64,000 bases of DNA from Hypomyces perniciosus (taxonomy: Eukaryota; Ascomycota; Sordariomycetes; Hypocreales; Hypocreaceae), in NCBI GenBank assembly GCA_008477525.1, contig SPDT01000007.1, positions 3,472,001-3,536,000 of the forward strand, given 5' to 3'. The translations under genes were made by a program, and so were the position numbers. The notes below the pieces were generated by a model, which made no database searches, was not told the DNA's origin, and worked only from the letters and a program-made list of their open reading frames with translations. Positions within the stretch are counted from its first letter, which is position 1. Every line of letters begins with the position of its first letter. Below are positions 9,487 to 22,100 of this stretch, piece by piece.

Positions 9487-12400
9487 AGTGATGCTTGGAC
9501 CATGGCCCGAAAAGCAAATGGCCTATTTTATCGTTCTCAATTTTTACGAGGCCACGAGGTCAATAACAACCTCTCCTGGCGATTCACACTGATCGGATAT
9601 TTTTTATCATACCGAACGTCATAGCAAGGCGTTCCTTTGCGACTTTTGGCATACTTTCATATCAACACTGTTTTTTTAATCCTGGGTTATTGGTAGTAGA
9701 TGGACTTGGAAGTTGAAGCTTAGGGAGCTCCGGGTATCGATGCGGAACGCGATGACCAGGCCCGATACCCTAAGATTCTTACTTTAACGTCAAGATTTTG
9801 GAAGTAATATGTGATGGACTACTTGGTAGCTCGAGAGAAACTAATGAGGAAGTCAACAATCCCGTTTCCAAATTGGCACCATGCCATCCCAAGATTCACC
9901 AGGAGGGCAACAGGTCTTAGCCTGCACCCATTTTGTTTGAGAAGTTGATCAAAAGCCTATAAACACTATTCCATACCCCCAAGATGTACTTGCTATGTAC
10001 TACCTTCCTCATGAAATCAAGGGCAAAGTTCGTTGCAGCACACGCATGATCGTAGTTCATCAACACTCCCCCCTCACCCACAGTATGCGATGCGAAAACG
10101 AGCGAGATGCTGTGTTTAAAGTCCATGTTAATGAATACTCTCTCGCTTATGTTGATCTTGTACTCCCCGAGATATGATCCGTCATATCAGCACTCACAAC
10201 TGATTCTGATTAGTCCATAGCTTGACACCCGTCATTCCCGGAGAGGTCACGGTCGTGAGGCAACGATGGACTCTGAGACCCGAGTCGTGCTGGTAATCAA
10301 CACATAGTTTCAAAGCAGATAGTAAAGCAGATAGTAAAGCACCAAGATTCGAAACCGAGGAGCAGAAATATGTACCTAGTCACTAATAAGATTGCACAGC
10401 GCAACGGCACACAGGCTTGTGGTCTTAGCCTCCATCTCTTGAGATTCACAAGCTGTCCTGCATAATCTCGCAGAACCAAGTCAAGCACGAGTCCATAGCC
10501 TACCTTGGAGGAAATACGAAGCCAGTTAACACCATCCGGGTCTCGGATGTGACCCTACTGCCAATTATTCCCCCAGAAGACGTCTGTTGGTGATGCAATA
10601 CTACGCTCATCCAACCATCCTTTACAAAAGTTCACTAGTCAGAGGCAAATCAGACGACCTCATAGAAAACTCAAAAGAGTCTCATATTATACTTCTCAGG
10701 ATCAACATTACATATCAGCAGTCATATTGGTGATACCACATCGCTGTCGCACCGCATTCAGTTAAATGGTCACAATGCGTGCGCAAGAGCCAGCTAGAAC
10801 TCCGGGGCGGAAGCTAAATAGATGATGCGAACTCCTGGCATGACATAGCTTCACTTGGTGCTCTGTGCAAGGCAAATGTCTCTCCTGGTGATGGTCGGAC
10901 CGGGCTGTGTGAAGAGTTCGTTTTCTACAGGGCAGATGCTGGCTAGTCGACGGCAGCATAGATGGGTAGCAGCCGCATCTGGTTTGCACACGGCATCGCA
11001 CATTGTCCAATAAGAATTGCTATATTTCGCATAGGCAAACGGATGCGCGAAAAGGCGACAGAGATTGCTTGCTTTTGAAGATGATGGTGTGATGTGAAAG
11101 GGGCGCGCCCAAACTCGCACCAGCGGTGGCGAGGCTCTTTAATGCAAGCCTTCCTCTATTCAGGCAACATAACGGCAGATTCATCAACTAGATGGCTCAC
11201 GAGGCAAAGCAGCGCAAGAGTTGGTGTCATACCGGCCGCTCTGGGTTGGCCGGATAAGAACCTCGGGGTAATTCGGATACCTCACATCCGTTCTGCATGA
11301 GCCTCATCCGTACCCAAGGACATACGAGATTCGCCTTATGGCGTACTACCAGCTATCCCACAGCATCAGGAGATAAACGTATGTGTATGCCTGCTTCATC
11401 TATGCTCTGGAGTCACATGGCCAGCAAGTTCCCGCTCTCAGCACGTCCATAGATTGAGAGGGGGGTGTGGCTACACATCTGCGACAGAGGACTTGGCAGT
11501 TATAGGTCCGGATCTTTTTACTACTGTTAGTAGTGGAGTCTTAGACAATAACATGTTAGCCATGCTGATGCCACCGTGTGTATGTACATTTTACAATCAA
11601 CCTTTGTAATCGGGATGCAACACGACCACCATCCAACAGAAGATTGGACGCAGTCGGATCTCAATATGGAAAGATAGTCGGGGGTGATACACTGCTCGAC
11701 TGCCAGAAACAAGGGAATCCGCGGGGTTGAAACTGAAGCCACAGGAAGCAAACGGCAACGACCTTCGCAAAGGTGGTGAGGCAGCGTGCTGACAAAAGGG
11801 GGGTTTTGTCGAGGCGCAGACTAGAGAGAAGGACGTCATCGTGCTTTCCGCCGGCTGCTGGTAGTTCTTCTCTATTGGAAGATCACAAACATCGCAAGAA
11901 AAGGTCGCACGGTAAGAGGCCCGTTACAATGCTGCCAAGCAGCGTCGAAGAGGCGAAAAAGAAGACACCAGTAGGGCAGACGTGTGTGTGGAGAGCGGGT
12001 CAGCAAGAGGACTAGTGGAAGAGACGACAGTCACAGCCGGCATCTCAGTGGGGAGGGGCAGGGATCATGAGATTCACCAGAGTGATATCTCGACCCAGGG
12101 AGTGGTAGATCTGGCATCGGATAGCGATGTGGTGGTGCCATGGAGGTTGAGAGGGGCGGACGCCGAAGAGATAAGGGGAGGTGGCGGGACTGGCGCGGCC
12201 TATGGGCTTTCGTCCTTGCCTGGACCACCTCTGCATGAAGGAAAAGAAGGTTAATCATGGAGAATACGACTCAGACGGAGAGCCGAGGGCGGAAGGTCAA
12301 AGACCAAGCCCGTGGTGGTCAAGTCAAGGTCGCCATGAAGATGGAGGTGGGTGAATATAGTAGCTCACGTATTATCCCACTTTGGGTACGAGGTGCTACC

Positions 12401-14944
12401 TGACGCCAGCTGATGGCCACCCCGCGATCCTTACCTATTGTACGAAGTACTGTGCGGACAAACAAGTCCCCCAGATAATCAGCCCCTCAAGCAAGGTTGG
12501 CTGGTTCGGGTTTTGCGGAATGAGGTTGCAAGAAGGGCGGATTCGCCCGTCTGGGACGGCCCACGCCTAGTAGACGGACGCGGAAGACCCAAAGCCACGG
12601 AAATCAGCTTGCATACGACATTCGTATCATCTAACACTCTTGACACTTGAGGCGAGTTAAACAGAAAGAAGAGAAAAAGGCATAGGGAATAAGGGGAAAT
12701 GGCGTACTGAAGATTGGAATATTGGAACCACCAACTCCATCATGGCTTGGATGAACGATGAGGGGACGTTGAAGAGCTTCAGTCAGCGGTGCGCCGCATG
12801 ACCCTCGTACAGAGATGCTTCGGTGCGTACCCATCATGCATGTGTAGTACATACACACATTAGCGTATGAAATGTGCATGATGGTGCATAACAGGGCAGA
12901 GGATGGCGTGAGGAGATGGAGTGTAGCGTTGAACAAACATGGAACCAGTGAACATGACTCAGTGGTTGGCTAGCATGAAATGGGCAGCACCAAACACCGA
13001 AACCAAAGTCATGCGTATGTCCACGGCCTGTCAGTGCTGCATGCACATCCAAAGCATGTAAGGATGGGTGTAGGTACTTCGAAAGCACTGCACAATACGA
13101 GGCCATATCGGGCATTGAACAGAGGGAGCATGGGCCAGAGAGAAGAGACCATTTGTTGTCGATGTCGAGCCGGTTCGAAGCTAGGGGCCATCACATCGCC
13201 ATTTATCACAGGCGAACGCAGAGCTAGCAGGCGGCCGAGACCGACGAGGGTGTGGGTAGCCGTCCGAATCCTAGAGACAATGGAGCTATAGATCATGGAC
13301 ATGGACAGGCCCTCTGTGACCTCGAGACCAGGAGTACGGAGTATGGGCACATGCCGTGGCGTTGAAGATGGATGGATGGCCACCACCCTCCCTGATAGCG
13401 TAACCCGCCAACCGTTCTTGACCTCCCATGTGCCGGGAACGGGAGCACAGGCAATCTCCCGACTCACTATGCTTCACAACTCTCCGAGACCTTGTCTGGA
13501 GTGCCACACAATCTGCACATGGTATGTCGGCTCCCCGTTTGAAGTCCTGAGAGTATGTGATTGATTTGCCTTGTAAGATGGAGAGAAAGGCGAACCTGCT
13601 GGCTTTCTTCAGATGCGACGGCCAACGCGAGGAAAAAGGAACTAGTCGTGCTACTACTTCGTACCACAAGCCATAGCGGTTAGGCGGCTGGGCGGCTTGG
13701 TTCGTAGATCAATGATCAACACAGGGAGTCGCACAAGCAGTCAAAAGGAGGCACATTTGCACGTATCCTCAGATCGCAGCGTACAAACCCCTGTCTGGCA
13801 GAGGTCGACAACCCAGCGGGGTGTTATTTTTTTGTTTTTGTTTTTCTTCCAAAACAAGGTAATACGCGATGGAGGGTTGGAGCGGGGAATGTACGTATGG
13901 ATGTAACCATACATACATCCGTATGGGCCATTGATAGAACAGGTTGAACGGGCTGCAAGTCATCGAACAGATGGCGCGCGAGCCTCCATGGGTTGGTTTG
14001 AGTAGCTGAGCTTATAGACAGGCGAAGACGGGCTGAGAGCGCAACAAGAAAAAAAAGTCGCCATCAGGTTGGTGGCTTGGCCAACGCCGCGTTTGGGAAT
14101 TGACGAGTCGTTTTGGCCAAAGGGAACGGGACTCTCGCGATGGCTGTGAAGTTGATGGAAAAGCTATGAATTGGTAATGTTGTGAAATGTCGTCGCCATC
14201 CGATTACGTGTTACGAGCAATGTGGGAAGGATTCGGATAAAAGTTTGTGCCAGCACGGCAGATGAGACGACCTCCTGCCTCAGACGTACGGAGTATTACG
14301 GAGTACGACGAGGAGGATGCACTGCTACTACAACTTCAACTGCAGTGTAATAATCTATGGACTTCGTACGAAGTACTCCGTACGGAGTGCAACAATCATT
14401 CGTCTGTATAGTACGAAGTACCTCCTGCAGATGCAACCCAAGACATGCATCTCCAAGCTTGGCGCATCGTGCCCGAGTTCGCCGAGGTCAGCGAAACCTG
14501 GATCATGGATGATGTGATGTAATGCGATGCGATGCGCGCGATGCGTCGTCTGCGCTTTTGCGTGTGGCGTCTATAAGCGATGGAGCTTTCCCCAGACTCT
14601 TGCATATCCTGGGGGTCAGCCGCCTCGCACCGCGTTCACGTTTTTGTCACTCCTTTGGTCGGCCCTGTTTCCTCACTGAGACAAAGCTTGGGTTATTCGA
14701 CCTTTGAGGTTCGGTTTGACAAGCTCAGCCTGGATTAGCGTAGCGGGAGGCTGCGCAAGCTGATAAAACGGCGCATAGGAAAAATGCTCCGGCCGACTGG
14801 GACGGCGTAAATGTCCAGCCGAGGAGATCAATGCAATTCATCGTCAGCGGCCGCAAGCTGAGGATGCAAAGAAAGGGGCTAGGAACGAAGTAGGTAGTAT
14901 TTGGAATTCCTTGGACAGAGACAACGAACGATGAGAGAGGGACA

Positions 14945-14978
<34 letters not shown>

Positions 14979-14980
14979 CG
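14945..14980. repeat. (CAGG)n microsatellite
   Basis: About eight perfect tandem copies of the tetramer CAGG, flanked by GACA- and GGAT-type repeats. The reverse strand reads as a false leucine/proline/cysteine-rich frame. Confidence 0.9.
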
Positions 14981-16140
14981 GATGGATGGACGGACAGAGA
15001 TCCGTGCATCTCAGAACGACGCAAACTGCTCGGCAAGTGGCTGTTGTGCAACCGCACGCATTGTCGGGGGCCACAAAAAATAGAAGCCTGGGGTGAGACA
15101 AGATTGCGTGCTGGGGGCAATGGTTTGTGAACCCACATTCCAAGACGAGTCAGGAAGCTCGTTGCGCAACGTGAGGCAAACCCATCTGGACGACTATCTA
15201 CGCGCGTGTTGATTGGTATGGCGAATGTGTATGTTCGAAGCCGATTCTGAAAATCGCTGTGTGTTTCACCGGGAATTCCTTTTGCAAAGCGTGGAGAAAA
15301 CAAAATGCCATGCTGCGTGTAAGAGGTCAAGATCAACACAGTCTCCAGGCAACTGGGGGGCCCCGTGCTCTCGGATGATCTGCAATGAGGGTGGCCGCAG
15401 ATGCATATGGGGTGTATTGCGTGCGTATCCCTCTGCGACAGTATTAATAATAAGTTGCTGGCACAGACAAGCGACCGAACGAGGAACCGGGTTCAAGATA
15501 GAGTGCTCGGTGTGCACCGCTGCGCACCGCAGTTAATATATCTAGGAATGAGAACCCTGTGTGCATTGTGGCCGACTCTCACATCAATCACATCACATTC
15601 ATGGATGCAAGCCCGCCTGAAACCAGGATAGATAGAGTACGGATTAGATAGATATTAGATGCATCCTCGATTACGGAGCACAAACCTGGCACTCCAGTGG
15701 TCTTGTGCTTATCGCACACAAGACGCAGATGATACGATAATATTGACGTCATTCAAAAACGATCAAGCACCCGTCAGGTAATAGTAGTTCTGTCAGTTGG
15801 CCAACTGATAAAACTCGTACTATTCTGGGCAAGCGATGCTGCATCAGATCCAATCTGGAGACAGAATGAGAGTGAGTAGCCGCTGCTACCGGCTGAGGTG
15901 AGTCGCCAAACTGGTCCAAACACAGCCCATCTGTCGAGCTAGTTAAAGGCGGATTGGCACTGATCTCTAGGCCGTCACACCGTGTCTTACACGAACTGGT
16001 TGGCGATGCTCTTGTTGGGTAGTCATGCCATAAGCCAAAGCCACAGCAAACCAGCTGTCGACAATAATGGACATAGCCATGGCAGCCACTTGTGCCGATT
16101 GTTCATTTCCGGGCTAGGCATTATCGATCGACAAGACATG

Positions 16141-16223
16141 TACAGTGGGGAGAAGAAAGTTTCGGTAACTTTTGTAAGGCAGCTCTATATAAAATTTACC
16201 GAAACCTTTTGCGTGGCACTGTA
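16141..16223. mobile_element. TA-flanked 83-bp inverted-repeat element, copy 1
   Basis: The element runs TA-CAGTGGGGAG ... CACTG-TA with inner arms GTTTCGGTAA and TTACCGAAAC, so it could fold into one long imperfect hairpin. A second copy lies at 31941-32029. Flanking TA on both sides and terminal CAGTG fit a Tc1/mariner-type (TA-inserting) non-autonomous element. Confidence 0.8.
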
Positions 16224-17089
16224 TGTACCTTAGAGTACTCCGTACAAGAATAGTACATGCATTCCCAGCTCGGTAGTGCTCGTATATTATTATCCCCAGG
16301 AAACGTGGTGTTTCACTACACCCTCCCTCACTCCCTCCTCCAGCTGCAAAGGACGCCGTCATCCACATCTGCACACTTGCTGCTCTTATGCACACACTCT
16401 GGTCGCCTTGGCCTTGAGCCCTGACAAACTTGACAGGTCCCTGGTTCTGTCGGCGCCTTGTTAGTACGGAGCACGAAGTATGGTGGTGCATAAATCCATA
16501 GGTGTATCTGAATACATTCCTATCCTAGTAGTATATCCGCCAGAGACCAGTCCAGCCCGCATGCTTGGACTTATGTATCGACTTGAAAGCCATTCGTTGC
16601 CTCTACTCCGTACTTCGTATCATATAAGACCTCATAACCCTCCCCCGTCTTCCGGCTCCCCCTCCTATTATTCCCCCTACCCCAGTCCGTTAGGTGCCAT
16701 TTGATTTGGTAAAACGGGCGCCCACCCCGTCTCACACATCAGACAACACCCATTTGTGGTGTGCTCAGCCTGCGGAATCACCGTACTGCCGATCCGCCTC
16801 GCCCACTCAGAAGAGAAATCGCTCCAATACCACCGCTGTATTTGGCAGACCCGCAGGACTGGTACCGCTAACTGACGGGCAACTGACCTTGTGTGGCATT
16901 GGGAGCCTCACACTTATACATACACACATTACATACTGTACGAAGTACGAAGTACTGCTCCGTCCGGAGTACTTCGTACACCACCATACATTGCCTACCT
17001 AGGTATCGATTAGGCGCTGCGATCCCCGGATTTTCATTTTGATCTCTAAGCCCCCTTGTTCATTATTTATTCCTTGCTGCTGCCTGGCT

Positions 17090-17117
17090 CTTCTTCTTCT
17101 TCTTCTTCTTCTTCTTT
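17090..17117. repeat. (TTC)n microsatellite in pyrimidine-rich leader
   Basis: Around nine tandem TTC units upstream of the CCCH gene. Polypyrimidine leaders are common near transcription starts in filamentous fungi. Confidence 0.85.
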
Positions 17118-17849
17118 TCTCCTTTCATCTGTTTCTGTTCTACGAACGCCTAGCTCTATCCATCTTGGGTCTTCCCGTTGCTTTCTACATACGCCTAGTG
17201 GCCATTCTCGCCTCTTCGCGAGTCATAGCCTCAGCGGATGGCCGCGATCCACGACCGATACGCTGTGCTCCCGAGTCAACACAGAACAACACCAACAGCA
17301 ACAAGACGACCGGGAGCGTTGTTGCGAGCTGTACTGAAACACAGAGATTCCGCGGGGGGCCGTTACCTGTACGGAACATTAAGAGGCCCAGACCCCTCGC
17401 TAGCAGCAGTAATACCGGCGATTAGAAGGGAATCCTACTGTGACAAGTGCAACAATAACGCAGCACCGGGGTTCTCGTCCGCAGGAGCACTAGCACTAGC
17501 AGTAGCAGTGACGGCAACCTCCACAGCGCCCGCGCTTACAGCGACTCAGGCCTGCGGTACAGCGGCGGCTTCAGGGCCTCCAGCGCCTGCAGACCCCGCC
17601 AGCACTGCTGCACCGGCGTCTTCGTCGGGCGTCCAGAAGCTAAATCCCAACTTGAGCTCGAATCCAAATTCCCACCCGCCCCTCCTCATCCGGCACGCCC
17701 GCAGTACTTCTTCTCCTCTTCCCGGACCAACCACCCCTCTAATACCTCTGCCTCTGCCTCTGCCTCTGCCTCTACTGGTCTCACCTCCTCCCACTGCCAC
17801 TGCGACTCTTCCTCGCCGTCCATCGCGACTCTCGTCCTCAATCGCCACG

Positions 17850-19996
17850 ATGCCCGAGTACCGCCATATTCGGAGCGGCAGCCTTAGCATTCCGAACGGC
17901 GTTCACGGTAATAACAATCACCACCATCCCAGCATGCCGCGAAGCCCACCGAGTAGGTTGCACCAGAGCCCCTCACACCCACGTACACGACCACGGCCCC
18001 CCGGCGTATCGCACGAAGGGAGAGATAGAGAACGAGACAGAGAACGAGAGCGAGAGAGACAGGGCAAAAGTGTGCTGACATTGTTGCCATCTGCAGATAC
18101 GTCGCACGTCCCGTGCAAGTTCTTTCGTCAGGGCGCCTGCCAGGCCGGCAATGCCTGTCCCTTTAGCCATGACTTGGGCGCCGCTTCGGAGAACATTTGC
18201 AAGTACTTCGCAAAGGTGAGTTGCTTATCGGCATCTCCCGCCTCCACATTCTGTCTGTAATCGGCAGCACGCATCCGCCATCACCACCCACCCAATGGAG
18301 GCGAAAGGGACGGGAAAGGAAGGGAGAAAAAAAAAAGAGAAACCCCCCAATTGCCTTTCATCTATTTCGTCGCGTATCTCGCATTCGCTGTATATTTCAT
18401 TGCATCACTTGAGACATCAGAAACTGACATTTTGCTTCTCAATTCTCACAGGGCAACTGCAAGTTTGGCCCCAAGTGCGCAAACATCCATGTCCTCCCCG
18501 ATGGCCGCCGAATCAACTACGGTAAGAATGGCGTCACGATAGGCCCAACTCCCATCAATCTTGCGAATCGCTCCGCCGCCAGTCCTGCCGCCCCAGCCTC
18601 TGCCACCCTCAGCAGCCCCTACAACCCTTCCACCGCCAGCGCCCTCACCACATCTCTCTATCGCGCCGATCAGCCTGCCTACTCCTTCGATGAGAGACAG
18701 CAACACTCCCACCACCAGAATAGCCACCATCTCGGCCGACAGCCCAGCCTCGACAACGGCCTCCCCACCATTGACACGCCTTACTCGCATCCCAACTCCA
18801 ACTATGGCTCCCCGCACGATGACGACTCGACGCGCCTTGGATTTGGCCTGTCTCCCGCGGCCAAGGGCCTGTCTGTCCTCGATGCCCCGCTCCCGGCCTC
18901 ATTCGATTCCAATGGCATCTCCAACGCTGCCCGTTTTCCTGCTGCCCCATGGCCATCCTCGGTCCCTTCAAAATTCGGCCTCGAATCGCCATCTCCGTCG
19001 CTTAGCAGTGTCAAGGACTCTCGCACATCCGAGACTCTCAAGTTACTGCACACTTCTGCATTCGGTTCTTCGGAGCACCTGATTACCCCCACCGCCGGCA
19101 GCCCGCCTGATTCGCATCAAATTAGTGGCGAAGAATACTTTGGCAAGCGAGCAATGCACTCCGCTAGGTACGCAAAGCCAAAGCTGCTCAGCGCTAGCGT
19201 GCCCAAGAACATGCTGTCAGTGGATCAAGATTGGGAAACCGAGGAGTTTGCCTTTGGCGACGACGAAAATGTGCCCGAAAATCTTGTCCCTGTGGATTTA
19301 CAGGACCTCTTGACCCCAGCGGAGAAGGCCCGGAGAGGATCCATGCGCACTGAACGACCTGACCTGAGCTTTGATGGATTCACTAAATACGGAAGCCCTA
19401 TGGGTACCAGCCCAAGCCGATGGGGTCCCCTATTTCAGCGTCAGAAGGAGGATGAGGATCTCACTAGGTCAGCACGCAGCGCTGCGGGCTCAGCCTTTGG
19501 CCATGTTGGCAGCCCGCTTCGAAACTCGATTCTGGCCCAAGAGATGTCCAACGATTTCCTCAACTCCAATGGTATAGGCCGGTCGTCTGCCATCCGGTCT
19601 GGGAGCGAGGCCATGTCTGTTCTCTCGCAACAACTCCAGCGAAGTCGACTTGATGACACCTTTGGGGGCTCCAGCCCTCTGCTACACCCCTCCACCACCC
19701 GCTCCTCCAGCAATGGAGTTGGACCCATTGGGAAGGACCGCACCATGGAGCGCCATGTCTCCAGTGGTAGCATCGGCTCCTTGGGCCGATTCACCACTCC
19801 CATCGATGAGGAGGATCCGGCTTTTGTATTCAGCATGGAGGAAGAAGATGATACTTCCGCTACGAGAATTCGCAAGCGGGCATCTCCAGGATTGGCCTTG
19901 GGGAGTTTCGCAAGCTACGCCGGCGCGGTTTCTGGGAAAGCAGCGGCAAATGGAACCAAGGAGGGAAGAGATGCCGTTCCAGTCAACGGGCGATGA
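17850..19996 (+). CDS. CCCH zinc-finger protein (LEE1/Scp3-like)
   Basis: Proposed exons 17850-17907, 18097-18215 and 18452-19996 give 573 residues. Two tandem CCCH fingers of the form C-x7-C-x5-C-x3-H lie at about residues 26-44 and 54-72 (CKFFRQGACQAGNACPFSH and CKYFAKGNCKFGPKCANIH). The second finger is split by the 236-nt intron. The rest is a long Ser/Pro-rich, presumably disordered tail with the conserved block QDWETEEFAFGDDE. Yeast LEE1 and proteins annotated in fungi as spindle-poison-sensitivity Scp3 share the paired fingers; RNA binding is likely, the cellular role uncertain. The first intron is supported by GTAATA at its start and CTGAC 18 nt before the acceptor, but it is 189 nt with no stop in frame, so an unspliced form starting at 17238 is also possible. 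The start is therefore the least certain part. Confidence 0.85.
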
Positions 19997-21275
19997 CAGA
20001 CTCGGTGCAACGGCAGAACTGAGCGATTTCCTTTAGAAGAGATACCCCAAAAATATTCGGCGGGATACAACAGAGTCTTCTTCGCCTGGAGGACTGATGA
20101 GCTACGAGCCTAGTGGCAGCATGATACAGTGTATTCTCTCACAGCAGACGTCATCTTCACAGATCGTCCGGCGTCCCTCTGGCTTTTCTTGTTCTTTTTC
20201 TCGCAACATCGGTGGCCATCTTCGGAAAAAGAGAAAACACAAAATAATGTGGCGCCAATCATCGCCAAGGGTTTGGAAAAGGGAAATAGGATATATATAC
20301 ATACGGTTGGAGTTTGTTTCAGTCTTCTGTTTTCTATTTCCAGTCACAACAAAGTCTTCAGCTAGGATCCCATCTCACCTGGAATTTTACGTACAGTTTG
20401 TCTACCACGAACAACACGGCTGGTCTTTTTTTCCCTTTTTTTCCTTCTTCCATTTGAAAAGATGAATGTCTTGGCTCAGGTTGTTTGATTTTGATTCTGT
20501 CTTTTGGTTCTGCGTTGATACGACCCACACAGCAGAGAGAGAGGTTATCGGAGTGGTGGAAATAATCCACTCGTCCATGAGACGACAACAACAATGATGA
20601 TGCTCACGACGTCATGTTGTGTAGAGAGGAAAGATGATTTATGGGAGGGCTAAATTATTGTTTTGTTTACTAGAGCAAATCAGGCGGCGTTCCTTGAGAA
20701 TTGAATGCTTTGATGGCCATGATGGCCATGCATCCAGCCAACTTGAACTTCGGTTCATTCTCACTAGTGTTTTTTCTTTTTACGAGACAAGGTGAAATGC
20801 GGAGAGTAAAATGGTTCTATACACTAGTACAAGGGGAAGCTGCAAAGGCTTTTTGTTTGACAGCATCTCCCATACATCTTCAGCACATCCCGTCTTTCAT
20901 CGCCATGTCTAAACCTTTTCACCTATGCCTCCTCCCTCAATCCGGAACACTCAGGGCACAAGACAATGAAGCCAAAACACGGGAATATGGTCCACCGAAT
21001 TTGGTACCCTCATCCCCTCCCCCGTAGACAAATCATATAAAGAGATGAACTACCTCCTCCTCTGCCTTCCTATTCCTATCTCCTGGCCTCCATTCACGCC
21101 GATGTAGTTGGAAGATAAACCCGCACATTTGCCCCCGCCCCATTCCCCCGCCTTTTCTTTTCAGACCGGCATCGTTAATTTCATGACGTCTACATACCAG
21201 GGTCAGGGTATTATCTTGATATTCATACAGCAGGGTGGGATTAGCGTATCCGGAAGCGTGGGAGGTGGAAGTGAT
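19997..21275. other. Intergenic region between convergent genes
   Basis: About 1.3 kb between the ends of the CCCH gene and of the acyl carrier protein gene on the other strand. It should hold both 3' ends. T-rich tracts occur at 20190-20460; no gene was recognised. Confidence 0.5.
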
Positions 21276-22100
21276 TTAGTGGGCATCAGGTTGGTTCAGG
21301 ATGTACTCGACGGCCTTGTCAACTACAGAGGAGAATATTAGCATGTAAAATGCCTGCATGGGGAGGGGAGGGGAGGCGTACCAGAGTGGATGGTGTCGGC
21401 GTCCTTGTCGGGGATCTCAATGCTGAACTCCTCCTCGATGGCCATGACGACTTCAACGGTGTCAAGGCTGTCCAGGCCGAGGTCGTTGGAGAAGTGTGCA
21501 GTGGCCTTGATCTGTAATGGAGGGGTTAGGATACATTGCGCTTCAGGTCAAGTGAGGATCTGGATCGAATTCTGAATCGGAACGTACGTTGGCAGGATCG
21601 TTAACCTAGATGGAACCATACACATTAGTAAAAGGTCAGGTATATATGTAAAAGAACATGGTGGGGGTTCCCAATTGCGACAGATCTGGGTAACAACAGA
21701 AGTCATGATATCCTTTTCCCTCTCTTTCTCGCCGTCGAGTTGCAATTTCCGGTTTTCTTTCATTTTTTTCCCTTTTGCGCTCTCCCTCTAATGGAGCGCA
21801 TCCGTTGCCACAGCGGTCGCAGCACCTAACCAAACCAAACCAAACCAAGCAAACAAGAAGCATTCCTACCTTGTCAAAGCCCTGCAGCAAGCTGATGATG
21901 CGGCCCTCAACCTCCTCCTTGTGCAGGCCACCGCCAGCGCTATACATCCTCACGCCCATGAGGCTCTGAACACGGGGCGCCAGGGGAGCAGCAGCGCGGG
22001 GAGCAGCCACAAGCGTCGTTCTCCGGATCGCACTCGAGGTGGCGGGTCGGACAGCGGCGGCGGCGCGGACGGCCGAGCGGAGGACAGCAGTGCGGAACAT
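21276..22100 (-). CDS. ACP1: Mitochondrial acyl carrier protein
   Basis: Four exons on the minus strand (22100-21870, 21605-21588, 21511-21382, 21322-21276) give 141 residues; the second exon is only 18 nt and codes VNDPAN. The first 55 or so residues are rich in Arg and Ala with no acidic residues, a mitochondrial targeting sequence ending before MYSAGGG. The carrier domain contains the phosphopantetheine site DLGLDSL with Ser98 and the helix [10 protein letters not shown]. The protein carries acyl chains in mitochondrial fatty-acid synthesis, feeds lipoate synthesis, and in Neurospora and mammals is also a subunit of complex I and a partner of LYR proteins. Length and intron phases agree with other fungal homologues. 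The identification is firm. Confidence 0.95.

Larger units (their letters stand above)
9487..17849. other. Long gene-poor region (8.4 kb)
   Basis: No protein gene could be supported on either strand. Open frames here lack domains, codon bias or sensible splice partners. The stretch contains simple repeats, one TA-flanked element at 16141-16223 and a high density of TACTCCGTA/TACTTCGTA motifs (for example 13334, 14285-14415, 16236, 16602 and 16937-16981). The final kilobase, pyrimidine-rich with a TTC repeat, is probably promoter and leader of the CCCH gene. Confidence 0.5.

Noticed and set aside
14725..15339. 204-codon minus-strand frame with Leu/Pro/Cys-rich stretch
   Set aside because: Its most striking part is the translation of the (CAGG)n microsatellite; no domain, no splice support.
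16114..16491. 125-codon minus-strand frame and the similar one at 31809-32108
   Set aside because: Their shared segment is simply the translation of the two copies of the TA-flanked element, not a protein family.
17238..17849. Longer start for the CCCH gene
   Set aside because: Adds over 200 low-complexity residues, and the better donor/branch signals favour a first exon at 17850; kept as an alternative only.
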